Origin: Nautilus pompilius
Taxonomy: Eukaryota > Mollusca > Cephalopoda > Nautilida > Nautilidae
Direction of reading: 5' to 3'
Assembly: GCA_018389105.1 (NCBI GenBank)
Contig: JACATO010000598.1
Span: forward strand, 558,001-622,000
Length of the DNA: 64,000 bases
Shown: positions 51,636 to 64,000 of the stretch, one piece after another
How positions within the stretch are numbered: the stretch's first letter is position 1
How the letters are laid out: each line of letters opens with the position of its first letter
The notes under the pieces: model-generated
Told to the model about the DNA's origin: nothing
The model's database searches: none
What the model saw: the letters and a program-made list of their open reading frames with translations, nothing else
Translations under genes and position numbers: made by a program

Positions 51636-52879
51636 CGAGAGCTGTTCATTAAAGATTTCCTCTGACCCACTTCCGGTTATTGTAGAAGGCCGAAATTGCA
51701 CATGTATAATAACACATATCTCTTTAGGTCACGTGGTAATTTGCAGCTCTGAACTCCTAACAGTTTCTATTTTACAGATGCTAAGGTGGAGTAAGATGTG
51801 ATAATGGAGCCAGTTGAATGCAGAGCGGTCATCAGGTTCCTGTACTTGAGAGGCCGCACACCGCGGGAGACGTTCGATGAGGTGAGACTTATGGGGAGGA
51901 TGCCCCATCGTATGACGTAGTCAAGCACTGGCATCGTCAGTTCAAGTGTGGTCGGACATCGATGGAAACGGCTCCCATTCCCGGGCGACCACAGTCCGCC
52001 GTAGATGAAGACACCATCCGAAAAGTGGAGGCCACCATTTTGGAGGATCGCCGCATAACCGTTCGCCAACTATCCCAAAATGTCAAGATCAGTGTGGGGG
52101 GTCTGTGGAAAAAGCCATCCATTACCATTTGCACATGCGGAAGTTGTCTGCACGATGGATTCCCCGGTTGCTCACACCTTTCCAGAAGCAGGAACGAGTC
52201 ACGCGCTCCCAGGCTCTTTTGGCCATGTGACAAGAAAATCAGGACTTCTTCGACAGACTAATCACGCAGGACGAAACATGGGTCCATCACTATGATCCAG
52301 AGACTAAAGCACAGTCGAAGCAATGGAAGCATTATGACTCACCACCTCTGAAGAAGGCGGGCAAGGTCATGCTCACGGTCTTTTGGGACCACCATGGAGT
52401 AGTGATGATGGATTTCCTGGCTAAGGGTACCACAATTACCGGGACATACTACGCTTCACTGCTGCAGAAATTGCGGAAGGCCATCAAAATCGAGAGGCGT
52501 GGCATGCTGACCAAAGGTGTCCGCCTCCTGCAAGACAACGCCCCGGTTCACAACTTGCATGTTGCCCGGACGGAAGCACTGCGGCTATGAAATCCTTCCT
52601 CACCCCCTTACTTTCCCGACTTCGCACCATCTGACTTCCACCTCTTTCCAACCATGAAGTCATTTTTTCCCAGACGATGAAACGCTGATTTCTGAGGTCA
52701 AGTCGTGGTTTCTGACGCAACCTGCAGACTTCTACAGGCGAGGTCTCCACAGCTACATAAAGCGATGGGGGAAGTGTGCGCCCCTTGGTGGTACCTATGT
52801 AGAGAAAGACTAATAACTGTGCCAAGTTTCGTTCCCCTCAGTCCATGTTCATGAGTAAATCATTAATGAACAGCCCTCA
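51636..52879 (+). mobile_element. mariner-family DNA transposon, decayed
   Basis: 1244 bp flanked by TA (51634-51635 and 52880-52881). Inverted ends of about 24 bp share GCTGTTCATTAA and GATTT. The transposase begins at ATG 51804 (MEPVECRAVIRFLYLRGRT) and carries the HTH-linked WVHHYDPETK block after TQDET (first Asp), LLQDNAPVH (second Asp) and PDFAPSDFHLF (third Asp), the mariner DD34D pattern. The reading frame shifts more than once (for example between 51.90 and 51.96 kb and around 52.2-52.26 kb) and has an in-frame stop after 52.58 kb. The copy is therefore inactive but only moderately old, since most motifs are intact. It is more GC-rich than the flank to its right. Confidence 0.92.
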
Positions 52880-53189
52880 TAAGTTAAGGTGGCACACGTT
52901 AACCACGCTTACACATGGTCGTATCACAAAGATGGATGATCTATGTTTATGGCCAGATGCAGACTCATACGCCACCTTAATTAAATACTATCTTTATGAG
53001 ATTGTTTATCCTTTTTTGTTTCATGGTTTACCTTTATATTCATTCTTCTTGCAACACTAAATGAATTTTTCTTGGTCACCATAAATGAATGAAGTTTTAA
53101 TATCACCTCAATTTCAACAATAGTCCACCCAGTGGTAGTGACTTTTCCCTAATGACATTTAACTGTCTTGTTGAGCTTATAGAGTGGCT

Positions 53190-53780
53190 AATTTAGGTTT
53201 TAAGAAGTCGTGGATTTGTCAGAAACATATATGGCACAAACAGCTGAGTTCTTGGTCATAATCTTCCTCTGTGGTTGCTTTGAGAAACAGATTCTCCATA
53301 TCCATGTACACTTCATACTCTGGCTGGTTGAACTAGTTCTTAATACAGACAGTACTTATTAATAAATAGTTCTGTACCGCTCCACTAGACTTGTTGGACA
53401 GTAAGAAGTTTCATCAACTCCTGGAGAGTTCTGGGTCACTCACCTCCAAGCCTTGAGCTCTGGTCTTAACCTTCTCCCAAAAGAGACTAAATGCTGCTTA
53501 GTTTCTCAAAGTTTTCAGTATTGTTACTATGAAAGCTGATATCATCTGGCATTCTGCAGCAGAAACAGTGGGAGTATGAAAATGCCTGCTTAGGTTGTCA
53601 CTGTGCCTTTAAAGGCATTCATTTAGAATAGCACCAAATAGAAAATCTAATTTCTTCCTACAGCTGGACATAGCCGTTATCCTTCCTCATATTTCTGCAT
53701 CTTTCACATAATCAAGGGTTTCATCTAAGACCTCAATCAGAATTTGTCTGTCTTGAATGAGATGTTACCCGATATTATAC
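53190..53780 (-). mobile_element. hAT-family transposase fossil (ZMYM1-like group)
   Basis: Minus-strand pieces follow the order of the hAT/ZMYM1-like transposase: KKLDFLFGAILNECL at about 53.64 kb, DNLSRHFHTPTVSAAE at about 53.58 kb, FWEKVKTRAQGLEVSDPELS at about 53.48 kb, then FNQPEYEVYMDMENLF and EEDYDQEL at about 53.33-53.25 kb. These lie in at least two frames with stops. The N-terminal zinc finger and the C-terminal dimerisation region were not found, so this is an internal fragment. Confidence 0.75.
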
Positions 53781-56700
53781 GGAGATACATGCTACCAGAA
53801 AACTTTAATTTAAAAAAAAAGTTTCAGTTTCCAAAAAAGTAGAAACTGTTTTCAGTCAAATGAATCCAGGTTAAGATAACTGATAACATTGGTTGGTGTA
53901 TGATTCACTTATTGGTGGGCATAACAATGTTTACAAGCATTGATTGGCCAGCTATCCCCACTCAGAATAGTAAAGCAAACACTGAAAATCTGATTACAAT
54001 AATGAACGAACCAACTTGTTTTAAAATTTTTTGTAATCTTTAAATGATGTTTGGACCACCTACAACAAAGAAAACAGCAAGTTTTTCTAAGCCTGTGCAC
54101 TATAATTCAACTGAAAAACATTGCGAGCATTATGGCAGCAGTCAGGGATGGTTTCGAATTTGCATTTTTAACTGTTAGGGCATCTATAAAGGACCATAAT
54201 TTGGAAGGAAGACAGAGATCAAGGCATAGTTTATATTTTTGGGAACAAGGGCTGCATTACACTAATTTAGACATGATCACAAGCAGAGAAACAAAACTGC
54301 TGATCATTGATCTCTTTTTTGCCCACCATACTGACAAATTCAGGTGTAGCAGGGTAAAACTTAAACAAAAATGCAGGATTGTGCAAAGTAACTTTTAGTA
54401 TTTTGCACAAAAGAAACACAACAATAAGATGATGAATGAAGCATTTGCCGAGTTTTTAGTTACTTAGATAATAATGATAATTTCTCCTCATCTTTTTTTG
54501 TCACAAGCTTTAAAAAATTTCAAACATTCCAAAAAAAAAAAAATGTTCAGATAAATGGAGATTTTCAGTCAGGTTGCTGTCTACTACTTTACTAACCTGT
54601 TTTCATGATAACAAATGAGTGAGCCCCTTTAAAAATTAGGTGTGATTTCCCATGTTGCAACACCAATGAAAGCAGTTGACATTTTGGGAACTGAACCTTT
54701 AGCCGTCCTAAATATCTTTTTCATTCTCGACTGCCATCAGATCATTTTCGGGTCCAATTAATTTTGTCGGCTTAAGTGCGTAAGAGCAAGCATTTAATTC
54801 AGAAATCCTCATACTTAAGCAAAAATGCCAATGAAATGTATTTTAAACTAAGCTTACATTATGATTCAAAATAAAAAAAAAACTATATGGCAAAAAGTTT
54901 TTTGTTACATAATCTAAAATAGAGCATTGATGTTTGTTGGTAATTCACAATTTAATTAATCTCTTCTATATAGGCATAATGAAAATGATACTCCCTTATA
55001 AATCCATCCAAATGGTGGTTTACCTGTAATTAGGGCTCATTACTTTTAGTATGAATGTAGTGTTTGACTGTAAATCTTGAAGTGCATGATCACAGACATT
55101 CAGTTGCCACCATCTTTGATTCTGCACACATGTCTAGGAGTAGCACCACAAATTGTTAGCGAAGATCCAGTAGAGTTTGTTTGTTATTCAAGGAATTTTC
55201 AAACAATCACCATAATGGCCCTCATAATTCTGATATGGACCAGAGCATCTTTTGTAGTTATGTGGTAAATTAAATAAACCAATTCAGTATCTGATTTATT
55301 TGTTTAGTACAAATAAAAAATTTTAATTTTACAATGAAACTTTTTCCCAGATTTCCAACAATCACATCATATTCACGCAATCTAAGGTGAATGGTCAGAC
55401 TAAATAAACAAAACCATCACTCCAAGAAGACAGGGTCAAGATCTCTTTACCTTCCCCTTTATTTATTCCAAGATGTTTCATTGTGCTAATGGTAAATGTA
55501 TTGATTGTAAATAATTGACAGTCCAAATTGATCATTTCTGGCAGATTTTAAAGTTACCATGTGGAGAATATATTATTTGTGAAAAAGAATCAATGCAAGA
55601 TATTGAAAAATTCAGCTAGTTCTATACAGCAAGTGTAATTATTAAGGTAATTCTGATGTTAATTCTATTTATATATATAATGACTGGCATTATATTGGTG
55701 AGGGTGTGTTCTAACCATTCCAATACCAGAGGATAGATAATAAATATGGAGCCCCTCTGGGGCCACTTTTGTAAATGTAATTTTTGAATTATAAAGTATT
55801 CTGTAAATTCAGGAATTCTGAGAGCTAAGAAAAATTAAGTAGGTACTGACAGATCATTTTTAGAATATCAGACTACAAAAAGTGTAATGTTTGCTTTTCC
55901 GTTCTTTGTTTGTAAATTTCAGATTTTCCGCTCGAAATCTCATGTTACACTGTCTACTAAATTGAAGCTTGTGCTATCATATCACAGCCACATGCTCGAC
56001 TGACAGCTGGACTTCTCAGCAGATTTTTTTCACATTTACATACATCCATCTGATATGATCTACTGGAAATTTAACTTCTCAGAGAAGAAACCAAACACGG
56101 AAAGCTTTTTAACCATCCGTTGTTTTTCCACCATTCTATGACCCTATTTAATAATTTTATGCGCCAGACATTCAGTGTAGCTAAGTTATTAAAGATGGGA
56201 GGTTTATTACCTCTAATTCCTAGCATCAGCAATTGTGATATCTGATGTTGGAAATCATTAACTTCTTCCATGATATATAACCAAATGCCTGGAGCGCTTT
56301 AGGAGTCCACTTATCAGCCCCTCCCCCTTTGGCTGGCCAATCACCTGTTCTGTGTTCTTGCATAGGGAAACATCATGAACATCAAGTCTTCAGTAATTTT
56401 ATCACACAAACTAAATGCCACTAGCTGCTGTAATGTCTGATGAGTATTTTGGCATGTACCACTATTTTAGGCAGTGATCAAATTGTTCTGGCAGGTATCT
56501 GATTCTTGCTCTACTGTAGGAGAAAACATCAGCTGTTCAAATGCATTAAGTCTAAAGTGGAATGTGTAAGGACACGTGTATCTCTCTCTCTTCTTATAGC
56601 CAAAATATGCCGCACATTAAATATTTCCCATGAGTTAGATATTAAAAAAAATATAAAGTAATAACAAACTGATCTATATACATCTGCATCAGCCATGGCA

Positions 56701-57830
56701 GAGATATTTAAGTATAGTAGCTGTTCCTCTATGGAGAGGAATTTAGGTCAGCATGTGAATAGAGTAATGCAGAGCTGACATTCAGCTATTAATCAAAGTA
56801 AATATAGCACAGGTTAAAGCTCTGTAAACAGTATAGTAGTAAATAGTCCTAGATTAACACAGTAAGCACCATAGTGTGGATTTCTATAACTAGCATTAAA
56901 AGATGTAGCTATAATTGAAAATTCATAAGATTTCTTTTGTAATGGATGAAGTTGAACCAGCCATAATGGAAAAGACTTGACTATATCAGTGTATAAACTG
57001 TCACCCAACATCTGCTATTATGTATTTATCAACAGAATGTGCAAGTAATAAAATAATACAGTTATCTGATATATCATATTACTATTAAAATAACAAATTA
57101 ATTTTTATTTATTAGCATTATTGCATTTGAGCTGAATTTTGCTGTAAATAAACTTCTCACAAAACAATTATAAAACAACTAGCGTTTCCAAGCCCATAGT
57201 GGTTGTACAATGTTAGAACATACTCATATTCTGGTTAAAAAGAGGACCTGCATATTAAGATCAGTACATGTAATGTTAAGTCATCATCTCTGGAATTGAA
57301 CACTCAGATGTAAATCGCTTCTCCCACTTAATTTGCATACAACTTGGCTCATGACACATGACCCACCACTTCCTTCGTAAACTGGGCATTTGAAATAAGT
57401 TGTACACCAGCATTTCGACAGAGAGCATAAATTGATGTGGTTATCCGCTAGGGACCCGACGCTTACTATTTCAGCAGGGAAATCCCTACTAAACCATTTG
57501 TTTTTAGATGTGAGAGGCAAAACCCATTAACAAACTTGTGAAGAAAAGTGAGAAGAAATTAGGCCAGGGAATGTATGCCAAACCCAGACCCTAGCACAAC
57601 AATTGAGCCACTGGCTGCTGCCAGGAATGCTCAGACATCATTTAACACAAAATAATGTGGCTTAAGCCCTAGTGATGGTTCAAGGAAAGATAAGACTCAC
57701 TGCTTCCTGTTCATCGCAATTTTCATTTCTAGGGCACTAATAAGGTACTATTATGAATGGAAAGTTACAACCCCCAAATCTGACAATCATTATCTTGTCA
57801 TTCCTGCCAGAAAAACTGTTTTTCAATAGC
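53781..57830. other. Intergenic, no gene recognised
   Basis: About 4 kb of AT-rich DNA. Some patches, such as the minus-strand Cys-rich frame at 57284-57520 and the plus frame at 54051-54398, have no family resemblance. Probably decayed repeats. Confidence 0.35.
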
Positions 57831-58340
57831 TCAATCTTTTGAAAATGACCTCCAGAGAACCAATTGTAAACAGTTCACAAACTTCATGCTAGTGAAAATG
57901 CAGTCCAGAATACCACCACTGACATCCCTCCAACAAAGAACCATTGACAGCAATGCAAGTGGGTTGAACTGTTGATTCCATGTTCTTTTCACTAAGTCTG
58001 GATTATGTCTAAACATCAATACTGGGCAGGCCAGAGTCTGGTGGAAAGCTAAGCAATATGCTAGATGTGCCATTACCCAGCATTATCAATTTGGTAGAGA
58101 AAGCCTGATGGTATGGTCTGCCATTTAAGTTGGCCAAAGAAATTATTTTTTCATCACTTATATTAGATACGATGAGATCAACTGTGAATGGCAACGATTG
58201 TCTGCACCATGCAAGGTGTGGACTACACAACCTCCAGGGTTGAATCTAATTGAACATGTTTGGGACATCCAGGAAAGTGTTTTTGTGGTTCCCAATACCT
58301 CCCCATCTTCATTAGTTGGAAATGGCAAAACATCCCACAG
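57830..58340 (+). mobile_element. Tc1-like transposase fossil
   Basis: Plus-strand pieces: QHYQFGRESLMVWSAI at about 58.08-58.13 kb, like the KHGGGSVMVWGAIS block, and PPGLNLIEHVWDI at 58.23-58.27 kb, like SPDLNPIEHVWD with the final catalytic acidic residue region. The block between them is shorter than usual and frames change. No clear terminal repeats were found. A second, independent Tc1-like copy from the one at 10 kb. Confidence 0.65.
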
Positions 58341-59878
58341 GAATAGCTGGATTGTCTGATTTGATAAATATAGACATGTAGTCTATTATTAAAGCCTTTT
58401 CTGCCAATGTTAATTTGTCTGTGATCAGTTTTAGACTGAAGTCGTTACCATTTTTCACATTTATTTCAAACAGCCATTTTGTTTTTGCCCAACAATTTCT
58501 GACAAAGTTTTCTTCTATGGAGAGTTTAGATCAATGTGCAGGTCATCTTCAAACAGAAGATAAACCAATATGAACAATGTATACTGTACACACTACAGAT
58601 TTGGAAACCAGTTGCTTATTTTCTGAATACTTTCCAAATTTATCTATTAAACCATACATCAAGCTCATAGCAAACTAAATGTAAATATGTTGTCTGCAAC
58701 AAAAGTTTTATAAAATTACTTATTTTTTTAAAAGAATTTAGAATAAAAAAAACTTCACAGATTCAAATTGTACTTTCATATAAACTTAGTTTCATCAATG
58801 TGTAATCTTCACAATGGCTCAATAAATTGTGATGTTATTGGTGTTGACTGTTGCCACAAGAGATTCCTTGCTGTGGCATTGGCTAGTGGTGCCATTATTG
58901 GGGTCTGCTGTCAGTTGATCAAGAGTTCATGGATCTTCTATGACAGCTGTCTAGCAAAAATATGGGTGGGAAAAAAAAAATTTGAATTATTCTATATACT
59001 GTTTAAACAGATTAAAGCTGAATGTCACGCAAGGGCTACAGCTTAAAGAAAAAAGTTAACATGCATGGAAAAAGACAATGAAGTTCAATTAAATATTTTC
59101 TTTTCTCTTCTCTTCTGTCAACATCAGTATGAAATAATCTCGCTTTATTTGTTCAGGAACATTGAACTAGTTAGCAAGTTCTTGATATACACATTACATC
59201 AGTACTGAATGGCTAAATTCTTTAAAGTAAATATACTGATTGTTTACTAGAAAGAGCTTTTTAAATTATCATCATCATAATGGTAAAGGTTCCTTACAGT
59301 TTTTAAGTTTATAGCTTTCCCCATCTATATTACTCCAATTTTTTTCCCTTCCATCCTGTTTTACCTCACTGGAACTACAACAGCATCTAAAGATCTTCCC
59401 TCCAGAATTTCATTAATTTACTTACATCTTTCTGTAATATTTATAAAGATGCACCATTCCAATATATAGAACAGTATTAATTTTTAGAAGCTTTTAAAAA
59501 TTTATTTATTTTTGAATTGATTGTTAAAATTTTCTAAGTATCTTTGCTAAGCAACAATCTATCAGTAACAAAAAAAAAAAAAAATCAGGTTTACACCTAT
59601 AACTGTCAAACTGCATAATTTAATGTTGGAATATTGTCTAAAATATTTTGTTATACATTTAAAGTATTGTAGCATTCTAAATGGAGTTAAAATTAAACGA
59701 CTGTTGGTAATAACCAGTCACCATCTTTTTATAAAAATTTATTCGATTAACCTTCTGTTCATAATTTTATGAATTATTCTGCAAACTCTCAAAAGTAGAG
59801 AGAATATATTCAATGTCTTCCTGTAAATTTTAGTTCACACGTTACAAAATTTAAGTTAAAAATTTTCTCTTTAATATA
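58341..59878. other. Intergenic, no gene recognised
   Basis: AT-rich DNA with an A run at 59570-59584. The plus-strand frame 58768-59046 shows no recognisable domain. Confidence 0.35.
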
Positions 59879-60448
59879 CAGGGTTATTCAAAAAGAATAA
59901 ACTGATTTCATGACGCATTACTTCAGTTCTCAAGCAGTCATGGAATGAGTCAGTGACCATTTGAAAGAGGAGTTTTCTAAGTCTTGATTGGCTGCCACAG
60001 GGGCGCTGTAGTCGCATCGTTCCTCCGGCAATGATCAGTTGTTTGTTTACCCTCAGAATGGTGAGTCCTCAGCAAAAGGCATTCTGCGTTCTTGAGTAAG
60101 CGAAAACAAAATCGGTTGTCACGGTGCAGTGTGCTTTTTCTTATGGGGATATGTAAAAGATCACGTTTACGATCCACCGCTACGCACTAACCTCGATGAC
60201 CTTAAACATCGAATAACAACAGCGATCAACTCAGTGGATCGTGATATGCTGATACACGTCTGGGAGGAATTCTCTTATCGCATTGATGTTGCCTGTGCTG
60301 CAGGTGGTGGCCACATTGAACACTTGTAAGACAGGAAATAAAACTTGATTGTGAGTAGAACACTTGTGACATAGCTGGAGTTTTCTATTGCTTTTCCTTA
60401 TTAAAATATTGTGTAATGAAATCGGTTCATTCTTTTTGAATAACCCTG
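59879..60448 (+). mobile_element. Internally deleted Tc1/mariner-type element, 570 bp
   Basis: Terminal inverted repeats begin CAGGGTTATTCAAAAAGAAT and match over about 39 bp with four differences; both ends are flanked by TA (59877-59878, 60449-60450). Inside, on the plus strand, the N-terminal start of a transposase (SPQQKAFCVLE then AKTKSVVTVQ, from about 60060) runs straight into its C-terminal end (FFLWGYVKDHVYDPPL ... AAGGGHIEHL, stop at about 60329). The whole central DDE domain is missing, with the junction near 60127-60133. This is a non-autonomous deletion derivative that kept both ends. One in-frame stop is also present in the N-terminal remnant. Confidence 0.9.
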
Positions 60449-60733
60449 TATTTACTAATTTCTAAAATTCTGTAGGATCTTTCATCTTTCATGATAAAGA
60501 TTCCACTATATATTCACAAAACTAAAATTTACTACATCATCAGAAAGCAGGTACTTTTTAAATGAAAATGTGGATATTGATGAGTGATTCTGGATACAAA
60601 TCCATCTGGAAGGGCTATCTTGTGAGCTCATAACATGGTTAATAAGTAGATTAATAAGAAAATTGAGAGATTTGTAACTTCAGGGGGTTTTTTCCCCCCT
60701 CAAAAAATCTAATAACTCCATTTAATCTATCTA

Positions 60734-62656
60734 CAGTAAACTCTGTAAATAATGGCACCCTCTGGGAATCGGGGATGCCATTTATCAAATATTCCATTAT
60801 ATGGTGTGTCCATATAAGATGTAAATAAAATATAAAACAGACGTTGTGTGCTGCCAGTTTAATCAAAACATTCAAAATGCATTTACATTGTTATTGTTGC
60901 ATATGGAAAATGTGTGTAAATAAAACATTTATACACTAAACACTGCTTACTTGTCTTCTGCTCCTCTGGCATTGTTTCAATTGCTGCATTAGGAGAATGA
61001 TTGAACACTTTTTTTTTTGATTTCTTAAAAAGTTTATGAATATCACCGTTTAAGGTGTATTTGCTTTCTTGTAATGATTGAATGATTGTTGTGTTACTTC
61101 TTGTGCACTAAAGTTTTGATTTCGCTCTGGACATGTTAGAACAGTTGGCATACTTTGTTCCACGATAGTTCAAGATACTTTTTTCTTTTGTAGAGATTCC
61201 TCTGCCTTGGAATCATCACTAGCTTCTCTTGATTAACAAGAGTCAGCGATTCGTTCTTCAATATCATTTGCATTAAGGTTGTTGACTGGGTTATCTGCAG
61301 GTGCTGCTCGCACTGTTTGAATAATGTTCAATAGCTCATTGCTACAGCCTTACATTTAAACCTTCACACTCTTCATCGCCAGATGATGCATCAACAAAAA
61401 TCACATTTGGCCATAATTTTTCCCGACCTCTCTTCAGAATGATAGGCCTCACCGTATTTCCATGCAAGCAGAAAAAAATTGCATCTTTAATTGAGAAGCT
61501 TTGTTGAAAATCAAAGAGAGCAATCAGTTTTAATCAATTTTTTCATGAAATTGTTTCTGTAATGGCTCTTAAGATTTTGAATAATGCCCTGATCCATTGG
61601 CTGAATCAGAGAAATAACATTTTGTGGCAAATAATAAAAGATATTTCGACAATCAATCACTAACTTCAATTCATGTGGGTGGGCCATATAAATCTAACAG
61701 TAAAACACACTTAGTCTTTCCAATCTTTTGAAGGTTATCTTTAATAGAACAAAAACATTAATGAACCAATCAAGAAAAATTTCTTTGTCCATCCAAGCAC
61801 TTTTCTGTGCTTCATATACAATAAGCAAATGCAAAACTCCCTTGAATGCTTGTGGATATTTTCCAATGACTAATAGCTTAACCCTATGTACACCTAAAGC
61901 ATTAGCACATCAGCACAGTTAATTGGTCCCTAAGCTCAAAACCACTTGCCATTTTCTCATCTGCACCAACCACTTTCAAAATAGCCGTTTCATCTGTATT
62001 ATAAATCTGATTGGAAGGTAGGTTGTTATCCATAATCAGTTTGAATGAATCCACGGCATTTATTAGCTGCTTCCGTATCAGCTGTTTTCTCAGAAACATC
62101 CAATTTCATAATTCCATACTGAGACTTAAAAGCAATTTGCAGTTATATTCATTTGCTCTTGAAATGCCTTTACTTTGGAGATAACCAGAGATCCTGAATT
62201 AGCAACACTTTTGGTTTTAATGAAAACCATTCATAATATGATACTTTATCAAGTTCTTCAAATTTAGGCTTGCATAAGTTTTTTTGTTCAGTAATGGATT
62301 TGTTGCTCTCAGAAGTTTTTGTCTAAAAATTTATTCTTTGAATACTTAATATTGTACAATGTTGGTTCAACATTCTACTCGCACATCAAAACATTCCTGC
62401 TTACATCTTTTTCTAATTTCTTAACATTGCTGATAGAATTGAAATTGTCAAGTGTCTTTTGTTTTTCTCAAGTACTTTGTCAAATTCAGGAGCCATTGTT
62501 GAGAGGTGCAAAAGTTATTGTATGATAAAAAACAAGAGAAATCAGCCATGCAAACTTCCAAGATGGCAAATGTAAACAAACTTAAGTTGGTTGCTATCTG
62601 CCACCAGAGCTGTGACATGTTGTTAGATAGAGTGCCACTATATCCAGAGTTTATTG
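60734..62656 (-). mobile_element. Tigger/pogo-type DNA transposon, decayed
   Basis: 1923 bp flanked by TA (60732-60733 and 62657-62658). Inverted ends: CAGTAAACTCTGTAAATAAT on the left and CAATAAACTCTGGATATAGT read inward on the right; 5 differences in 27 bp. The minus-strand frame at 61902-62099 reads AVDSFKLIMDNNLPSNQIYN, then TDETAILKVVGADEKMASGF and [10 protein letters not shown], matching the block with the first catalytic Asp of CENP-B/Tigger transposases. The rest is broken by stops. A different subfamily from the copy at 25-27 kb by its ends and sequence. Confidence 0.85.
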
Positions 62657-62869
62657 TACTAAACAAGAGAATGGATTTGCATTAAAATATGCCAATTTAT
62701 TTTTCTGATTCCTAAAAATTAAATAAAATAAATATAAAGTGTAATCTTTAAAACTTAATAAATTATGGTGATTGAACTAAGTTAAAATTAAGTTTTTTAA
62801 AAATATTTAATGATACAGGAAGACTGACCTAAGTAAAGGTTATGTTCCAGTCGGCTATATGTAAGTCAA

Positions 62870-63115
62870 ACTCACACACTTCTGCTTATTATCTTGCATC
62901 CACACCATCAACAATTTCTCCACCTGGGCAATCACACGAGTCCTTTGTTTCATTATCACCATAGATTTCATGGGGGCAGATCCGTTCACATGTTCTTTAA
63001 TAGTCTTTGTCTATCACTATTGTGTTACTGCTGACAGTTGTGCCAAGGCCACGTGCAATAGAAGACAAAGTTTCCTGTCTTCATATTTCTTTATGATGCT
63101 CACCTTACCTTTCTT
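62870..63115 (-). mobile_element. Fragment of a third Tigger-type transposase (N-terminal part)
   Basis: Minus-strand pieces: KKGKVSIIKKYEDRKLCLLL (HTH start), TIKEHVNGSAPMKSMVIMKQ and VEKLLMVWMQDN, like EHVKSAVPMMSTIISKKRG and MEKLLSVWMQDQ of Tigger transposases. Two frames and at least two stops. It lies just outside the TA-flanked element ending at 62656, so it is a separate insertion or an older copy split by it. Confidence 0.6.
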
Positions 63116-64000
63116 TGCAGAACCACTAGCATCACTTTAACGCTTTGGCTCGCAATGGAAAAATTTACATAAAAATGAAAAGATTCAGACAACTAAATTC
63201 ACTTGATAGATACTAATGCACAACTGTATGGAGGGGATGCTGGCCATCTAACACACTCAGACCCCAACATGCATTACTTCTCAGCTCAAAGTAGTGCCTG
63301 TTCATACCCAGGCACCCATAGTAGCAATTCTGGTGTGTCTCAAATTTTTTTGGAATTTATTTATTACATAAAGTCAAATTTCCGTGTCAGGATCTTCCCA
63401 TAATATGAAGTCTAGTTGCAGCAGACCATTTTCATATGCAGTGCCTCCAACTACCAATTAATCTTAAACTACAGAAAAGCTTAGATTAGAATAGTAATAT
63501 TAATTAGAATCATTATTAAAGCTTCAGTCTAAAAAACAATGAATATATTTACTCATTACTTTAATTAAAATGTCTTTAAAAACATACAGATTATTTCCCT
63601 TAGACTTTTAAAAAATCCTGAAATTACAACTGCATGCATAAAAGATCACTGTACTGATTATATACTAACTGACCATCCACATGCTATATAATACTAACAG
63701 TCAGGGGTTTCTGGTTTTTTGTTTTTTTTTTTCAAATGCATCTGATGACATTAAAAATAATTTTCTTTTGTAATGTTGGAGTTAACACAGAAAAATGCTT
63801 TATTGTACATATATTAACAAAAAGCACATCAACAACAAAAAAATTTCAACTCTCCAGCAATTAACTACAAATAATGGCACTGTCCGGTTACACTACTGAC
63901 ATTTGCACATCATTTTATTAGGGATAACTTATCAACACCTACCTCAGTAAATGTATAAGATGAAGATGGCTCCAGGGAAAGTAAACCCTTTAAAGAGAGA
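63116..64000. other. Intergenic to window end
   Basis: AT-rich. The plus-strand frame at 63203-63403 has a mixed, protein-like composition but no recognised family and no clear splice signals. Nothing else supported. Confidence 0.35.

Overview
The window reads as nuclear DNA of an invertebrate animal. It is AT-rich, its genes have small exons and long introns, and it is heavily seeded with fossil DNA transposons. The Sm D3 tail differs from the near-invariant vertebrate tail, which argues against a vertebrate. The repeat mix (Tigger/pogo, mariner, Tc1-like, hAT, tRNA-derived SINEs, GTGA-rich simple repeats) suggests a mollusc, perhaps a cephalopod; that is a guess. No prokaryotic, rRNA or CRISPR features were seen.

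Left part (1-16.6 kb) is the gene-dense end. A GUCD1-like gene lies on the minus strand with four coding exons recognised by splice signals, reading phase and protein similarity; both ends are missing. Its upstream intron carries a 1.8-kb minisatellite of about 16 units of 112 bp. A PR-domain zinc-finger gene, with its coding sequence in one exon, lies divergently at 6.3-8.1 kb. An intronless DNAJB-type co-chaperone gene follows at 11.8-12.7 kb, then SNRPD3 (Sm D3) in two coding exons at 13.6-16.5 kb. GUCD1 and SNRPD3 are also divergent neighbours in human, so this looks like old microsynteny with two genes lying in between.

Middle part (20.8-43.7 kb) is one complete SLC22-type transporter gene on the minus strand: nine coding exons that join in phase to 531 codons. 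Its introns hold a Tigger element, a large fossil of an unassigned DDE transposase, a tRNA-derived SINE and a Ty3/gypsy-like pol fossil.

Right part (45.8-64 kb) has no host gene I can support. It has a GTGA-type simple repeat, then CpG-rich DNA (46.3-51.4 kb), possibly the SLC22 promoter region, interrupted by a 1.36-kb element. That element has inverted ends and an intact 241-codon reading frame of a widespread but, to me, unclassified family. After it come a mariner, a hAT fossil, a Tc1-like fossil, a 570-bp internally deleted Tc1/mariner derivative with near-perfect ends, a Tigger element with TA target duplications and a fragment of a further Tigger copy. The best leads are the unclassified element, a phase-compatible alternative last exon in SNRPD3, and the GUCD1-SNRPD3 linkage.
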